Assembly: GCA_003526525.1 (NCBI GenBank)
Contig: DPVV01000453.1
Coordinates: 1 to 7,460 of the forward strand
DNA: 7,460 nt
Direction: 5' to 3'
Origin: Lachnoclostridium phytofermentans
Lineage (GTDB): Bacteria; Bacillota; Clostridia; Lachnospirales; Lachnospiraceae
Positions within the stretch are counted from its first letter, which is position 1. Each line of letters opens with the position of its first letter. Shown in pieces: positions 1 through 5,337 of this stretch. The notes beneath the pieces are model-generated. The model did not search any database. It had not been told where the DNA came from and saw nothing but the letters and a program-made list of their open reading frames with translations. The position numbers and the translations under genes are program-made.

Positions 1-100
1 TTTGGAGCAAAAAGCACTTGAGAGCGCTTTTCGCAACCTCTAAGTGTGAAATTTGGAGCAAAAAGCACTTGAAAGCGCTTTTCGCGACCCCTAAGTGTGA
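1..100. repeat. Two-copy 51-bp tandem repeat with internal hairpin
   Basis: Bases 1-49 and 52-100 match at 46 of 49 positions, giving a 51-bp period. Each copy can fold into a hairpin: AAAAGC (10-15 in copy 1) pairs with GCTTTT (26-31), flanked by an A/C mismatch and a GC/GC pair, around a 10-base loop. A weaker third similarity (about 14 of 20 bases) appears near 120-139. The period is 17 codons, and one frame on each strand is open through both copies, so a peptide cannot be excluded. The array may continue to the left of the window. It probably lies between dnaK and dnaJ, judging from the usual gene order (inference). Confidence 0.85.
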
Positions 101-146
101 TTTTTTACTACTATAGTGGGAGTAGAAAGTACTTGATAAAAAAGGG

Positions 147-175
147 TTGATTCTTTTCTGTAATTTCGTTATAAT
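147..175 (+). promoter_or_regulatory. Sigma-A promoter for the dnaJ transcript
   Basis: TTGATT (147-152) and TATAAT (170-175) are separated by exactly 17 bases, close to the consensus for the vegetative sigma factor. Transcription would begin near 182, giving a leader of about 218 bases before the dnaJ start. This would let dnaJ be transcribed separately from an upstream dnaK. No CIRCE (HrcA-binding) inverted repeat is visible around it, so there is no sequence sign of HrcA control here. Confidence 0.8.
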
Positions 176-200
176 ATTTTATTCAGGCGAGGAATTGTGC

Positions 201-342
201 TTAAGGTCCTTGTGAAGATGCTAAGCTGTCTTATGGTTACTGGCGGTAATCGTAGGACAGCTATTTGCGAATACATGTATAATTGTGACGGGAGGTCACT
301 TATCAAAATTTTTGTAAAAATACTAGCGGACCAATGGCTTAA
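201..342 (+). promoter_or_regulatory. Structured 5' leader of dnaJ
   Basis: The leader contains a 17-bp stem (224-240 with 246-262) without bulge or mismatch, counting three G-U pairs, closed by a 5-base loop TGGCG. A second hairpin follows: GTGAC (285-289) with GTCAC (295-299), extended by ATAA (279-282) with TTAT (300-303) past a two-base bulge. A possible closing helix pairs TTAA-GGTCC (201-209) with GGACC (328-332) and TTAA (339-342), enclosing both. The region is visibly richer in G and C than the other spacers. I do not recognise a known riboswitch or thermometer class. The hairpins do not cover the dnaJ ribosome binding site (387-394). Confidence 0.55.
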
Positions 343-399
343 TGTTATGAAAAGTCGGAGGCGCTTGTTGTTGGATAATGTGAATGTTGGAGGATAGTT

Positions 400-1542
400 A
401 TGGCAGATAAGAGAGATTATTACGAGGTGCTTGGGATTTCAAAGAGTGCATCGGACGATGAAATCAAAAAAGCTTATCGTAAACTTGCAAAGCAGTATCA
501 TCCGGATGCAAATCCAGGGGATCAGACTGCGGAAGCAAAGTTTAAGGAGGCTTCCGAGGCATATGCTGTCTTAAGTGACCAGGAGAAAAAGAGACAATAT
601 GATCAGTTTGGTCATGCTGCTTTTGAACAGGGTGGCGGCGGAGCTGGCGGTTTTGATTTTAATATGGGTGATATGGGAGATATCTTTGGTGATATCTTCG
701 GAGACATCTTTGGTGGGGGAAGAAGATCTCGTACCAGCAATGGTCCAATGAATGGAGCAAACCTACGTACTGCCATTCGTATCACCTTTGAAGAAGCAGT
801 GTTTGGCTGTGAAAAGGAACTCGAGCTATCACTAAAAGATGAATGTGAAACTTGTCATGGTTCTGGTGCAAAAACTGGTAGTTCAGCGGAAACATGTCAT
901 AAGTGTAATGGTAAAGGACAGGTAACCTTTACTCAGCAGTCCTTATTTGGTATGGTTCGTAACGTTCAAACCTGCCCGGATTGTCGTGGTACTGGTAAGA
1001 TTATCAAAGAAAAATGTCCAGATTGCTATGGTAGCGGTTATATCAGCCGTAAAAAGAAAATTCAAGTTTCTGTTCCTGCTGGTATTGACAATGGCCAGAG
1101 TATCCGTATTCGTGGTAAAGGAGAACCTGGTACGAACGGTGGCGAACGTGGTGACTTATTAGTTGAAGTAAATGTTAGTAGACATCCAATCTTCCAGAGA
1201 CAGGACTACGATATCTATTCAACAGCACCAATGACATTTACACAGGCAGCACTTGGTGGAGATGTAAGAATCAGCACCGTAGATGGCGATGTCTTATATG
1301 AAGTAAAACCAGGAACTCAAACAGATACGAAAGTACGTCTTCGTGGAAAAGGTGTTCCGACCTTACGAAACAAAGATGTTCGTGGGGATCACTATGTAAC
1401 GTTAGTTGTACAAGTTCCAACAAAATTAAATAATGAGCAAAAAGACTTATTAAAGAAATTTGAAGAATCCGTATCTGGTAAAAAACCAGAGGATACTACT
1501 GAGGATTCAAAAGAAAAGAAAAAGAAATTTTTCGGAAAATAA
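400..1542 (+). CDS. dnaJ: Chaperone protein DnaJ (type I/class A Hsp40)
   Basis: This 380-residue protein is the co-chaperone that delivers unfolded clients to DnaK and stimulates its ATPase, in the cytoplasm. All class A parts are present in order: a J domain (about residues 5-70) with HPD at 34-36; a Gly/Phe-rich linker (about 76-110); a zinc-binding region with four CxxCxGxG motifs starting at C149, C166, C192 and C206; and the C-terminal substrate-binding domains up to about 345, followed by a Lys/Glu-rich charged tail. Length is normal for the family. The linker contains three tandem GDIF units (about 93-105). The ATG is preceded by TTGGAGGAT at 387-394, an excellent ribosome binding site, which fixes the start. 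It heads the dnaJ-prmA segment and has its own promoter and a long structured leader. Identification is secure. Confidence 0.97.
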   Translation: MADKRDYYEVLGISKSASDDEIKKAYRKLAKQYHPDANPGDQTAEAKFKEASEAYAVLSDQEKKRQYDQFGHAAFEQGGGGAGGFDFNMGDMGDIFGDIFGDIFGGGRRSRTSNGPMNGANLRTAIRITFEEAVFGCEKELELSLKDECETCHGSGAKTGSSAETCHKCNGKGQVTFTQQSLFGMVRNVQTCPDCRGTGKIIKEKCPDCYGSGYISRKKKIQVSVPAGIDNGQSIRIRGKGEPGTNGGERGDLLVEVNVSRHPIFQRQDYDIYSTAPMTFTQAALGGDVRISTVDGDVLYEVKPGTQTDTKVRLRGKGVPTLRNKDVRGDHYVTLVVQVPTKLNNEQKDLLKKFEESVSGKKPEDTTEDSKEKKKKFFGK

Positions 1543-1562
1543 GGAACAAAAATAGAGCGTAA

Positions 1563-1628
1563 CCCTCCAGTATATTAAGGTATGAGACAGTATGTTTTGT
1601 ACCTTAGGGAAGGCATGCTACCAGGAGG
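1563..1628 (+). promoter_or_regulatory. dnaJ-prmA spacer with hairpin near the prmA ribosome binding site
   Basis: The 92-base spacer has no terminator-like T-run, so dnaJ and prmA are probably cotranscribed. TAAGGTA (1576-1582) pairs with TACCTTA (1600-1606) around a 17-base loop. CCTCC (1564-1568) is complementary to the prmA Shine-Dalgarno GGAGG (1624-1628) and could mask it; CCCT (1563-1566) could instead pair with the AGGG beside the hairpin. Whether these pairings matter is inference. Confidence 0.35.
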
Positions 1629-1634
1629 ATTTAC

Positions 1635-2633
1635 ATGAAATGGAAAAAAATATCGTTGGAAACAACGACGGAAGCGGTAGATTTAGTCTGCGATATGCTT
1701 CTATCTCTTGGAATTGAAGGAATTGAAGTTGTAGATAAGGTGCCGATTACCGAAGAAGAGAAGAAAAGGATGTTTATCGATATTCTTCCTGAATTAGGTG
1801 AAGATGACGGTATTGCTACTATTAATTTTTACTTGGAGAACGAGGAAGATTTACCTTCTCTCAATGTTTCAATTCAGGAAGGGTTAGAGGAACTACGTGA
1901 CTTTGTTGAGGTTGGTAGTGGGAAGCTCTCTTTATCAGAAACGGAAGATAAGGATTGGATAAACAATTGGAAAGAATTTTTTAAACCATTTCGTGTGGAT
2001 GATACCATTGTAATTAAACCAACTTGGGAAAAACTAGAGGAACGTAAGGAAACGGACTTAGTTATTGAGATTGATCCTGGAACCGCTTTTGGAACAGGCG
2101 CTCATGAGACAACCAAGTTATGTATTCTTAATATAAAAAAATACATGCAGCCTGGTGCTACTTTATTAGATGTTGGATGTGGTAGTGGTATCCTTACCAT
2201 AATAGGTAGAAAGCTGGGAGCAAAAACAGCAGTTGCAATTGATATCGATGAAAATGCAGTAACTGCATCCAAGGAAAATTGTGACGTAAATCAGTTAGAA
2301 GCTGTATTATGTCAATCCTCTAATACCGCAACAAGAACAGAAGGCAGAATAGAACTATTCGATGGTAATGTTATTGATGACAGAGAGCTACGTGAGCGCA
2401 TTGGTCTTAATAGCTATGATTTTGTGGTTGCAAACATTTTAGCCGACATTATCATACCTTTATCAGCTGTGGTAGGCGAATTTATGAAACCAGGAGCTTA
2501 TTTTATCAGTTCTGGTATCATTGATATGAAAGCAGAAGAAGTAAAAGAAGCCATTATAAAAAATGGATTTATCATAGAAGAAATTACTACCATGGGAGAC
2601 TGGACTTCTATAGTAGCGAAGAAACCAGAGTAA
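1635..2633 (+). CDS. prmA: Ribosomal protein L11 methyltransferase PrmA
   Basis: PrmA transfers methyl groups from S-adenosylmethionine to ribosomal protein L11. The 332-residue product shows the family's signature stretch PGTAFGTGAHETT (148-160), the SAM-binding motif I LLDVGCGSGILTI (177-189), the acidic AIDID strand (201-205) and the active-site strand VVANILADII (264-273). The N-terminal 110 residues match the L11-recognition domain in position and size. It is somewhat longer than typical bacterial PrmA (about 290-320 residues); the extra length lies mainly around 222-245, between the two core strands. The ATG follows AGGAGG at 1623-1628 with a six-base gap. It lies directly behind dnaJ, as in other Bacillota, and is followed by terminator structures, so it probably ends the dnaJ transcript. 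Confidence 0.95.
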   Translation: MKWKKISLETTTEAVDLVCDMLLSLGIEGIEVVDKVPITEEEKKRMFIDILPELGEDDGIATINFYLENEEDLPSLNVSIQEGLEELRDFVEVGSGKLSLSETEDKDWINNWKEFFKPFRVDDTIVIKPTWEKLEERKETDLVIEIDPGTAFGTGAHETTKLCILNIKKYMQPGATLLDVGCGSGILTIIGRKLGAKTAVAIDIDENAVTASKENCDVNQLEAVLCQSSNTATRTEGRIELFDGNVIDDRELRERIGLNSYDFVVANILADIIIPLSAVVGEFMKPGAYFISSGIIDMKAEEVKEAIIKNGFIIEEITTMGDWTSIVAKKPE

Positions 2634-2638
2634 ACAAG

Positions 2639-2664
2639 AAAAAGCACGCTTCGCGAATTTTTTT
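2639..2664 (+). terminator. Weak terminator-like element after prmA
   Basis: An A-run leads into a short GC-rich core (CACG-CTT-CGCG) followed by seven T (2658-2664), six bases after the prmA stop. The stem is short and has an A-C mismatch, so efficiency is doubtful. The core resembles a shortened copy of the repeat at 1-100: AAAAAGCAC, GCTT and CGCGA occur in the same order. Confidence 0.4.
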
Positions 2665-2679
2665 GTAATAAATAAAAAT

Positions 2680-2717
2680 GTGGGTAGAAACGTAATCGTT
2701 TCATTCCCACTTTTTTT
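2680..2717 (+). terminator. Rho-independent terminator after prmA
   Basis: GTGGG (2680-2684) pairs with CCCAC (2706-2710), and GAAACG (2687-2692) pairs with CGTTTC (2697-2702) around a TAAT loop, with a small internal loop between the two stems. Seven T follow at 2711-2717. This is a standard intrinsic terminator and likely ends the dnaJ-prmA transcript. Confidence 0.85.
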
Positions 2718-2742
2718 ATGTATAGCATTCTTTTTTGTTACG

Positions 2743-2751
2743 TGTTATAAT
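2743..2751 (+). promoter_or_regulatory. Extended -10 promoter for rsmE
   Basis: TGTTATAAT at 2743-2751 is a perfect -10 box with the upstream TG of extended -10 promoters. The expected -35 position (about 2723-2728, TAGCAT) is poor, which extended -10 promoters tolerate. It lies just after the prmA terminator and would start transcription near 2758, exactly where the A-rich repeat begins. Confidence 0.6.
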
Positions 2752-2759
2752 GTCGTATG

Positions 2760-2890
2760 AAAAAAGACCTATTATAAAAAAAGATCTATTATAAAAAAGA
2801 TCTATAAAAAAACTATTATTAAAAAGATCTATAATAAAAAGATTTATTATAAAAAACGACTTATTATTACAAAAAAGACCTATGATAATA
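2760..2890. repeat. Degenerate A-rich repeat, about 8 units of 15-19 bp
   Basis: Units of the form A5-7-GAYCTATTATA recur with the GA(T/C) core near 2766, 2783, 2799, 2826, 2841, 2858 and 2877, plus one unit near 2813 that lacks GA. Spacing varies from about 13 to 19 bases. It fills the region between the rsmE promoter and the rsmE ribosome binding site, so it would form most of the 5' leader. No open reading frame with a ribosome binding site is evident inside it. Confidence 0.75.
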
Positions 2891-2932
2891 GAAAATTGAT
2901 TCTTGCATGTGATTTTGCAGATGGGAGAGTAA

Positions 2933-3676
2933 ATGCAACGATTTTATATTGAATCAACTAACATTTCCGATACAACAATCCGCATCGATGGTGCGGATGT
3001 AAATCATATAAAAAATGTCCTTCGTATGAAAATAGGGGAAAAATTAATCGCTTGTGATGGACAAGGTAACGATTATTGTTGTATAATAGCAGAGTTTGAA
3101 AAAGATAATATTATTTTGTCTATAACTGAGCGTAAAAAAACAGACACTGAGTTACCTGCGAAATTAATCTTGTTTCAAGGGTTACCGAAAAAAGATAAAA
3201 TGGAATTGATTGTTCAAAAAGCCGTAGAACTTGGTGCTTATGAAATTGTTCCAGTCATGATGAAACGAACGATCGTAAAATTAGAAGATAAGAAAAAGGA
3301 ACAAAAAAAGCTTGAGCGTTGGCAGGCGATAGCAGAAGGTGCAGCAAAGCAATCGGGTAGAGGTTTTATTCCTAGAGTTCATGAGATAGTTTCGTATCAA
3401 GATGCTATCAAAATGGCTTCTGAATGCGATATGTCAATTCTACCTTACGAGTGTGCTAGTGGTATTAAGGAGACGAGAGAGTTAATCAATCAATCCAAAG
3501 GGAAAACTTCAATTGGCGTTATGATAGGACCAGAAGGCGGTTTTGAAGAGGAGGAGATTGATTTAGCTAAGGAACATGGAATTACTTCGGTTACACTTGG
3601 AAAACGAATACTACGTACGGAAACTGCTGGTTTAGCAATACTTTCTTATTTCATGCTAACGCTGGAAGAAGAATAA
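2933..3676 (+). CDS. rsmE: 16S rRNA (uracil-1498-N3) methyltransferase RsmE
   Basis: RsmE methylates N3 of U1498 in 16S rRNA of the 30S subunit, using S-adenosylmethionine. The 247-residue protein has the expected layout: an N-terminal PUA-like RNA-binding domain (about 1-70, with DGADVNHIKNVLRMKIGE at 19-36) and a SPOUT-class methyltransferase domain with its trefoil knot. Family motifs are FQGLPKKDKME (81-91), AAKQSGR (137-143), IGPEGGF (198-204) and LGKRILRTETA (222-232), the last two forming the cofactor-binding knot. Length is normal. The ATG is preceded by GGGAGAG (2923-2929). It usually follows prmA, as here, but a terminator and its own promoter separate it. No clear terminator follows. 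Confidence 0.95.
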   Translation: MQRFYIESTNISDTTIRIDGADVNHIKNVLRMKIGEKLIACDGQGNDYCCIIAEFEKDNIILSITERKKTDTELPAKLILFQGLPKKDKMELIVQKAVELGAYEIVPVMMKRTIVKLEDKKKEQKKLERWQAIAEGAAKQSGRGFIPRVHEIVSYQDAIKMASECDMSILPYECASGIKETRELINQSKGKTSIGVMIGPEGGFEEEEIDLAKEHGITSVTLGKRILRTETAGLAILSYFMLTLEEE

Positions 3677-3750
3677 TTTTAATACATTTGAAGAAAAATT
3701 AAGGTTTCAATACATTTGAAAGACTAAGCATAGTTTTAATACATTTAAAG
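3677..3750. repeat. Three direct repeats of a small hairpin, 28-29 bp period
   Basis: TTTTAATACATTTGAAG (3677-3693), TTTCAATACATTTGAAA (3705-3721) and TTTTAATACATTTAAAG (3734-3750) are near-identical, starting 28 and 29 bases apart, immediately after the rsmE stop. Each forms a six-pair stem around a TACAT loop. The fourth pair is U-G, C-G and U-A in the three copies, so pairing is kept while sequence changes. A faint fourth similarity lies near 3759-3778. The remainder of this spacer up to 3851 shows no gene and no convincing terminator. Confidence 0.65.
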
Positions 3751-3851
3751 GACATAAAATGATTTGATTGATTTGAATAGTTTTTGGATCCTTTTTTATG
3801 GCGTAAAACCCCAGCTTAGTGTAATATAAAAAACAAAATTTTTTACACGTA

Positions 3852-3898
3852 TATTTGTGCCTGCAGCCCAAAGTTTGCAGGCTTATGGAAAGGCATGG
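3852..3898 (+). promoter_or_regulatory. Hairpin leader element, copy 1 (before the cysteine desulfurase)
   Basis: CCTGCA (3860-3865) pairs with TGCAGG (3876-3881) (seven pairs counting the outer G-C), with a loop containing CCCAAAGTT (3867-3875). ATGG follows at 3885-3888 and again at 3895-3898. The same arrangement stands before thiI. GTGCC (3857-3861) could alternatively pair with GGCAT (3892-3896), next to the probable ribosome binding site GGAAAGG (3887-3893). No strong promoter is recognisable upstream; TATAAA at 3825-3830 is a weak candidate. Confidence 0.6.
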
Positions 3899-3905
3899 TT
3901 TTATA

Positions 3906-5093
3906 ATGATAGCTTATTTAGATAATGCCGCTACAACTAAAGTATCGGAATCAGTGCGTGATATCATGGTGGATGCACTTTACGTTAACTTTGGTAACCC
4001 TTCCTCAATGCATCGGAAGGGTATGGAAGCGGAACGATATATCAAAGATGCGAAGGAGTCAATTGCAAGGCTTCTTAAGGTGGAGCCAAAGGAAATTGTC
4101 TTTACCTCTGGAGGTACAGAATCCAATAATATGGCTTTAATCGGTACTGCACTTGCGTATCAACGTTCTGGAAAACATATTATTACAACACAATTTGAAC
4201 ATCCATCCGTGCACAATCCTTTAATAGCACTTGAAGATTTTGGATTCCGTATCAGTTATGTACCTGTAGATCAAAACGGTAAGGTTATTGAGGAAGCGTT
4301 ATTAAATGAGATATGTGATGATACTATTTTAGTGTCCATTATGTATGTTAATAACGAGGTTGGTGCTATTCAGGATATTGCAAGATTATCTAAGCTTGTG
4401 AAAGAGAAAAAGCCAGATGTTTTATTTCATACCGATGCAATCCAAAGCTTTGGAAAGCTTAAGATTTTTCCAAAGAAAGAAGGCATTGATTTAATGTCTG
4501 TAAGCGGGCATAAGTTCCACGGACCAAAAGGTGCTGGATTTTTATATATCAAAGATAAAGTTAAGGTAAAACCAATCATTCATGGTGGTGGACAGCAAAA
4601 AGGTTATCGTTCTGGTACTGAAAATGTTCCTGCAATCGCTGGTCTTTATCAAGCGATAAGTGAAATTTTTGAGAACCATGATGAAAAAATCAAACATCTT
4701 TATAAATTGAAGACTCATATGATCGAAGGACTGCAACAGATACCAGAAGTGGTCGTTAACGCGGTATTTAAAGAACAAGAAGACATATCCTTATCAGAAA
4801 GAGTACATTTAACTGCTCCGCATGTCGTGAGTGCAAGTTTTCCAGGCATCCGTAGTGAAGTATTATTGCATGCACTTGAAGATAGAGAAATCTATGTTTC
4901 TTCTGGTTCCGCATGTGCTTCGAATCATCCAAGCTTATCTGGTTCTTTAATGGCAATTGGTGTAGAAAAAAGCTTATTAGACTCTACACTCAGATTTAGC
5001 TTTTCTGTTAATACTAAGATGGATGAGATTGATTATACCTTGGAGGTACTAAATGAAATAGTACCTATGTTACGTCGATATACCAGAAAATAA
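3906..5093 (+). CDS. IscS/NifS-type cysteine desulfurase (probable sulfur donor to ThiI)
   Basis: This PLP enzyme converts L-cysteine to alanine and leaves a persulfide on its own cysteine for transfer. From the ATG at 3906 it has 395 residues, beginning MIAYLDNAATTK as family members do. Visible elements are the phosphate-binding SGGTESNN (68-75), the ring-stacking H99, D177 and Q180 in HTDAIQ, the PLP lysine K203 in SGHKFHGPKG, RSGTEN (235-240), and the persulfide cysteine C337 in SSGSACAS. That SSGSAC loop marks the IscS/NifS group and not SufS. A longer reading from TTG at 3855 is open but would translate the leader hairpin, so I reject it. No iscU-type scaffold gene is nearby. Its position before thiI, with a matching leader, suggests a dedicated tRNA-thiolation role like B. 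subtilis NifZ (inference). Confidence 0.93.
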   Translation: MIAYLDNAATTKVSESVRDIMVDALYVNFGNPSSMHRKGMEAERYIKDAKESIARLLKVEPKEIVFTSGGTESNNMALIGTALAYQRSGKHIITTQFEHPSVHNPLIALEDFGFRISYVPVDQNGKVIEEALLNEICDDTILVSIMYVNNEVGAIQDIARLSKLVKEKKPDVLFHTDAIQSFGKLKIFPKKEGIDLMSVSGHKFHGPKGAGFLYIKDKVKVKPIIHGGGQQKGYRSGTENVPAIAGLYQAISEIFENHDEKIKHLYKLKTHMIEGLQQIPEVVVNAVFKEQEDISLSERVHLTAPHVVSASFPGIRSEVLLHALEDREIYVSSGSACASNHPSLSGSLMAIGVEKSLLDSTLRFSFSVNTKMDEIDYTLEVLNEIVPMLRRYTRK

Positions 5094-5113
5094 TAGAGGA
5101 CAACAGTGTACAC

Positions 5114-5159
5114 GGAAGTTTGTACCTGTGTAATACTTGAAACAAACTTCCAGATTTTT
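5114..5159 (+). terminator. Rho-independent terminator after the desulfurase gene
   Basis: GGAAGTTTGT (5114-5123) pairs perfectly with ACAAACTTCC (5142-5151), ten pairs around an 18-base loop, and is followed by AGA and five T (5155-5159). The loop is larger and the T-run shorter than ideal, so some read-through into thiI is plausible. The palindrome GTGTACAC sits just before it (5106-5113). Confidence 0.65.
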
Positions 5160-5240
5160 GTACAGTCAAGTTTTCAAGAGTGAAAATATAAACCAATGTC
5201 GCACAGAAAAAAGAAATTCAATTTTCATACAGTGAATGTA

Positions 5241-5275
5241 AAAACTAATTTTCACATAGAGAATAGTTTTATAAT
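5241..5275 (+). promoter_or_regulatory. thiI promoter with overlapping dyad
   Basis: A perfect -10 box TATAAT lies at 5270-5275, giving a start near 5282, so the leader element would be at the very 5' end of the transcript. The -35 is weak: TTTTCA at 5249-5254 leaves only a 15-base spacer. Overlapping it is an imperfect dyad: AAAACTA (5241-5247) with TAGTTTT (5264-5270), plus TTTTC (5249-5253) with GAGAA (5259-5263), around ACATA. The dyad covers the -35 and spacer and so is a candidate operator (inference). Confidence 0.5.
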
Positions 5276-5287
5276 TCACTATACAAA

Positions 5288-5329
5288 TATTGCGCCGCCA
5301 CCCAAAATTGCGGGATGGTGGAAGAATGG
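5288..5329 (+). promoter_or_regulatory. Hairpin leader element, copy 2 (before thiI)
   Basis: CCGC (5295-5298) pairs with GCGG (5310-5313) around a loop containing CCCAAAATT (5301-5309), followed by ATGG (5315-5318) and ATGG (5326-5329). It aligns with the element before the desulfurase through GNGCC, CCCAAARTT, GCNGG and both ATGG motifs, while the stem bases differ and still pair. CCACC (5298-5302) could alternatively pair with GGTGG (5317-5321), competing with the first stem. Confidence 0.6.
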
Positions 5330-5337
5330 AGAATTTT

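Noticed and set aside
1..100. CRISPR array
   Set aside because: There are two contiguous copies without unique spacers; this is a tandem duplication.
1..399. CIRCE element for HrcA control of dnaJ
   Set aside because: No TTAGCACTC-N9-GAGTGCTAA inverted repeat is present. AGCACTT in the tandem repeat is only a partial resemblance.
947..1162. 71-codon alternative frame inside dnaJ
   Set aside because: It lies within the zinc-binding region of a clear dnaJ and has no features of its own.
1540..1634. T-box riboswitch before prmA
   Set aside because: The spacer is too short and has no conserved T-box sequence or specifier stem.
2498..2728. 76-codon minus-strand frame over the prmA end
   Set aside because: It is a shadow of prmA and the terminator; no family resemblance and no ribosome binding site noticed.
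2760..2890. CRISPR-like or iteron array (replication origin)
   Set aside because: Units are degenerate, of variable length and not separated by unique spacers; no replication gene is near.
3776..3800. Terminator after rsmE around the GGATCC site
   Set aside because: T-rich stretches flank a six-base palindrome, but no stem with a usable loop precedes the T-run.
3855..3905. TTG-initiated 17-residue extension of the cysteine desulfurase
   Set aside because: It would translate the leader hairpin, lacks a ribosome binding site, and the family begins close to the YLDNAATTK motif, which fits ATG 3906.
5290..5337. TTG-initiated 16-residue extension of ThiI
   Set aside because: It overlaps the leader element and has no ribosome binding site; ATG 5338 has GGAG at a good distance and matches family N-termini.
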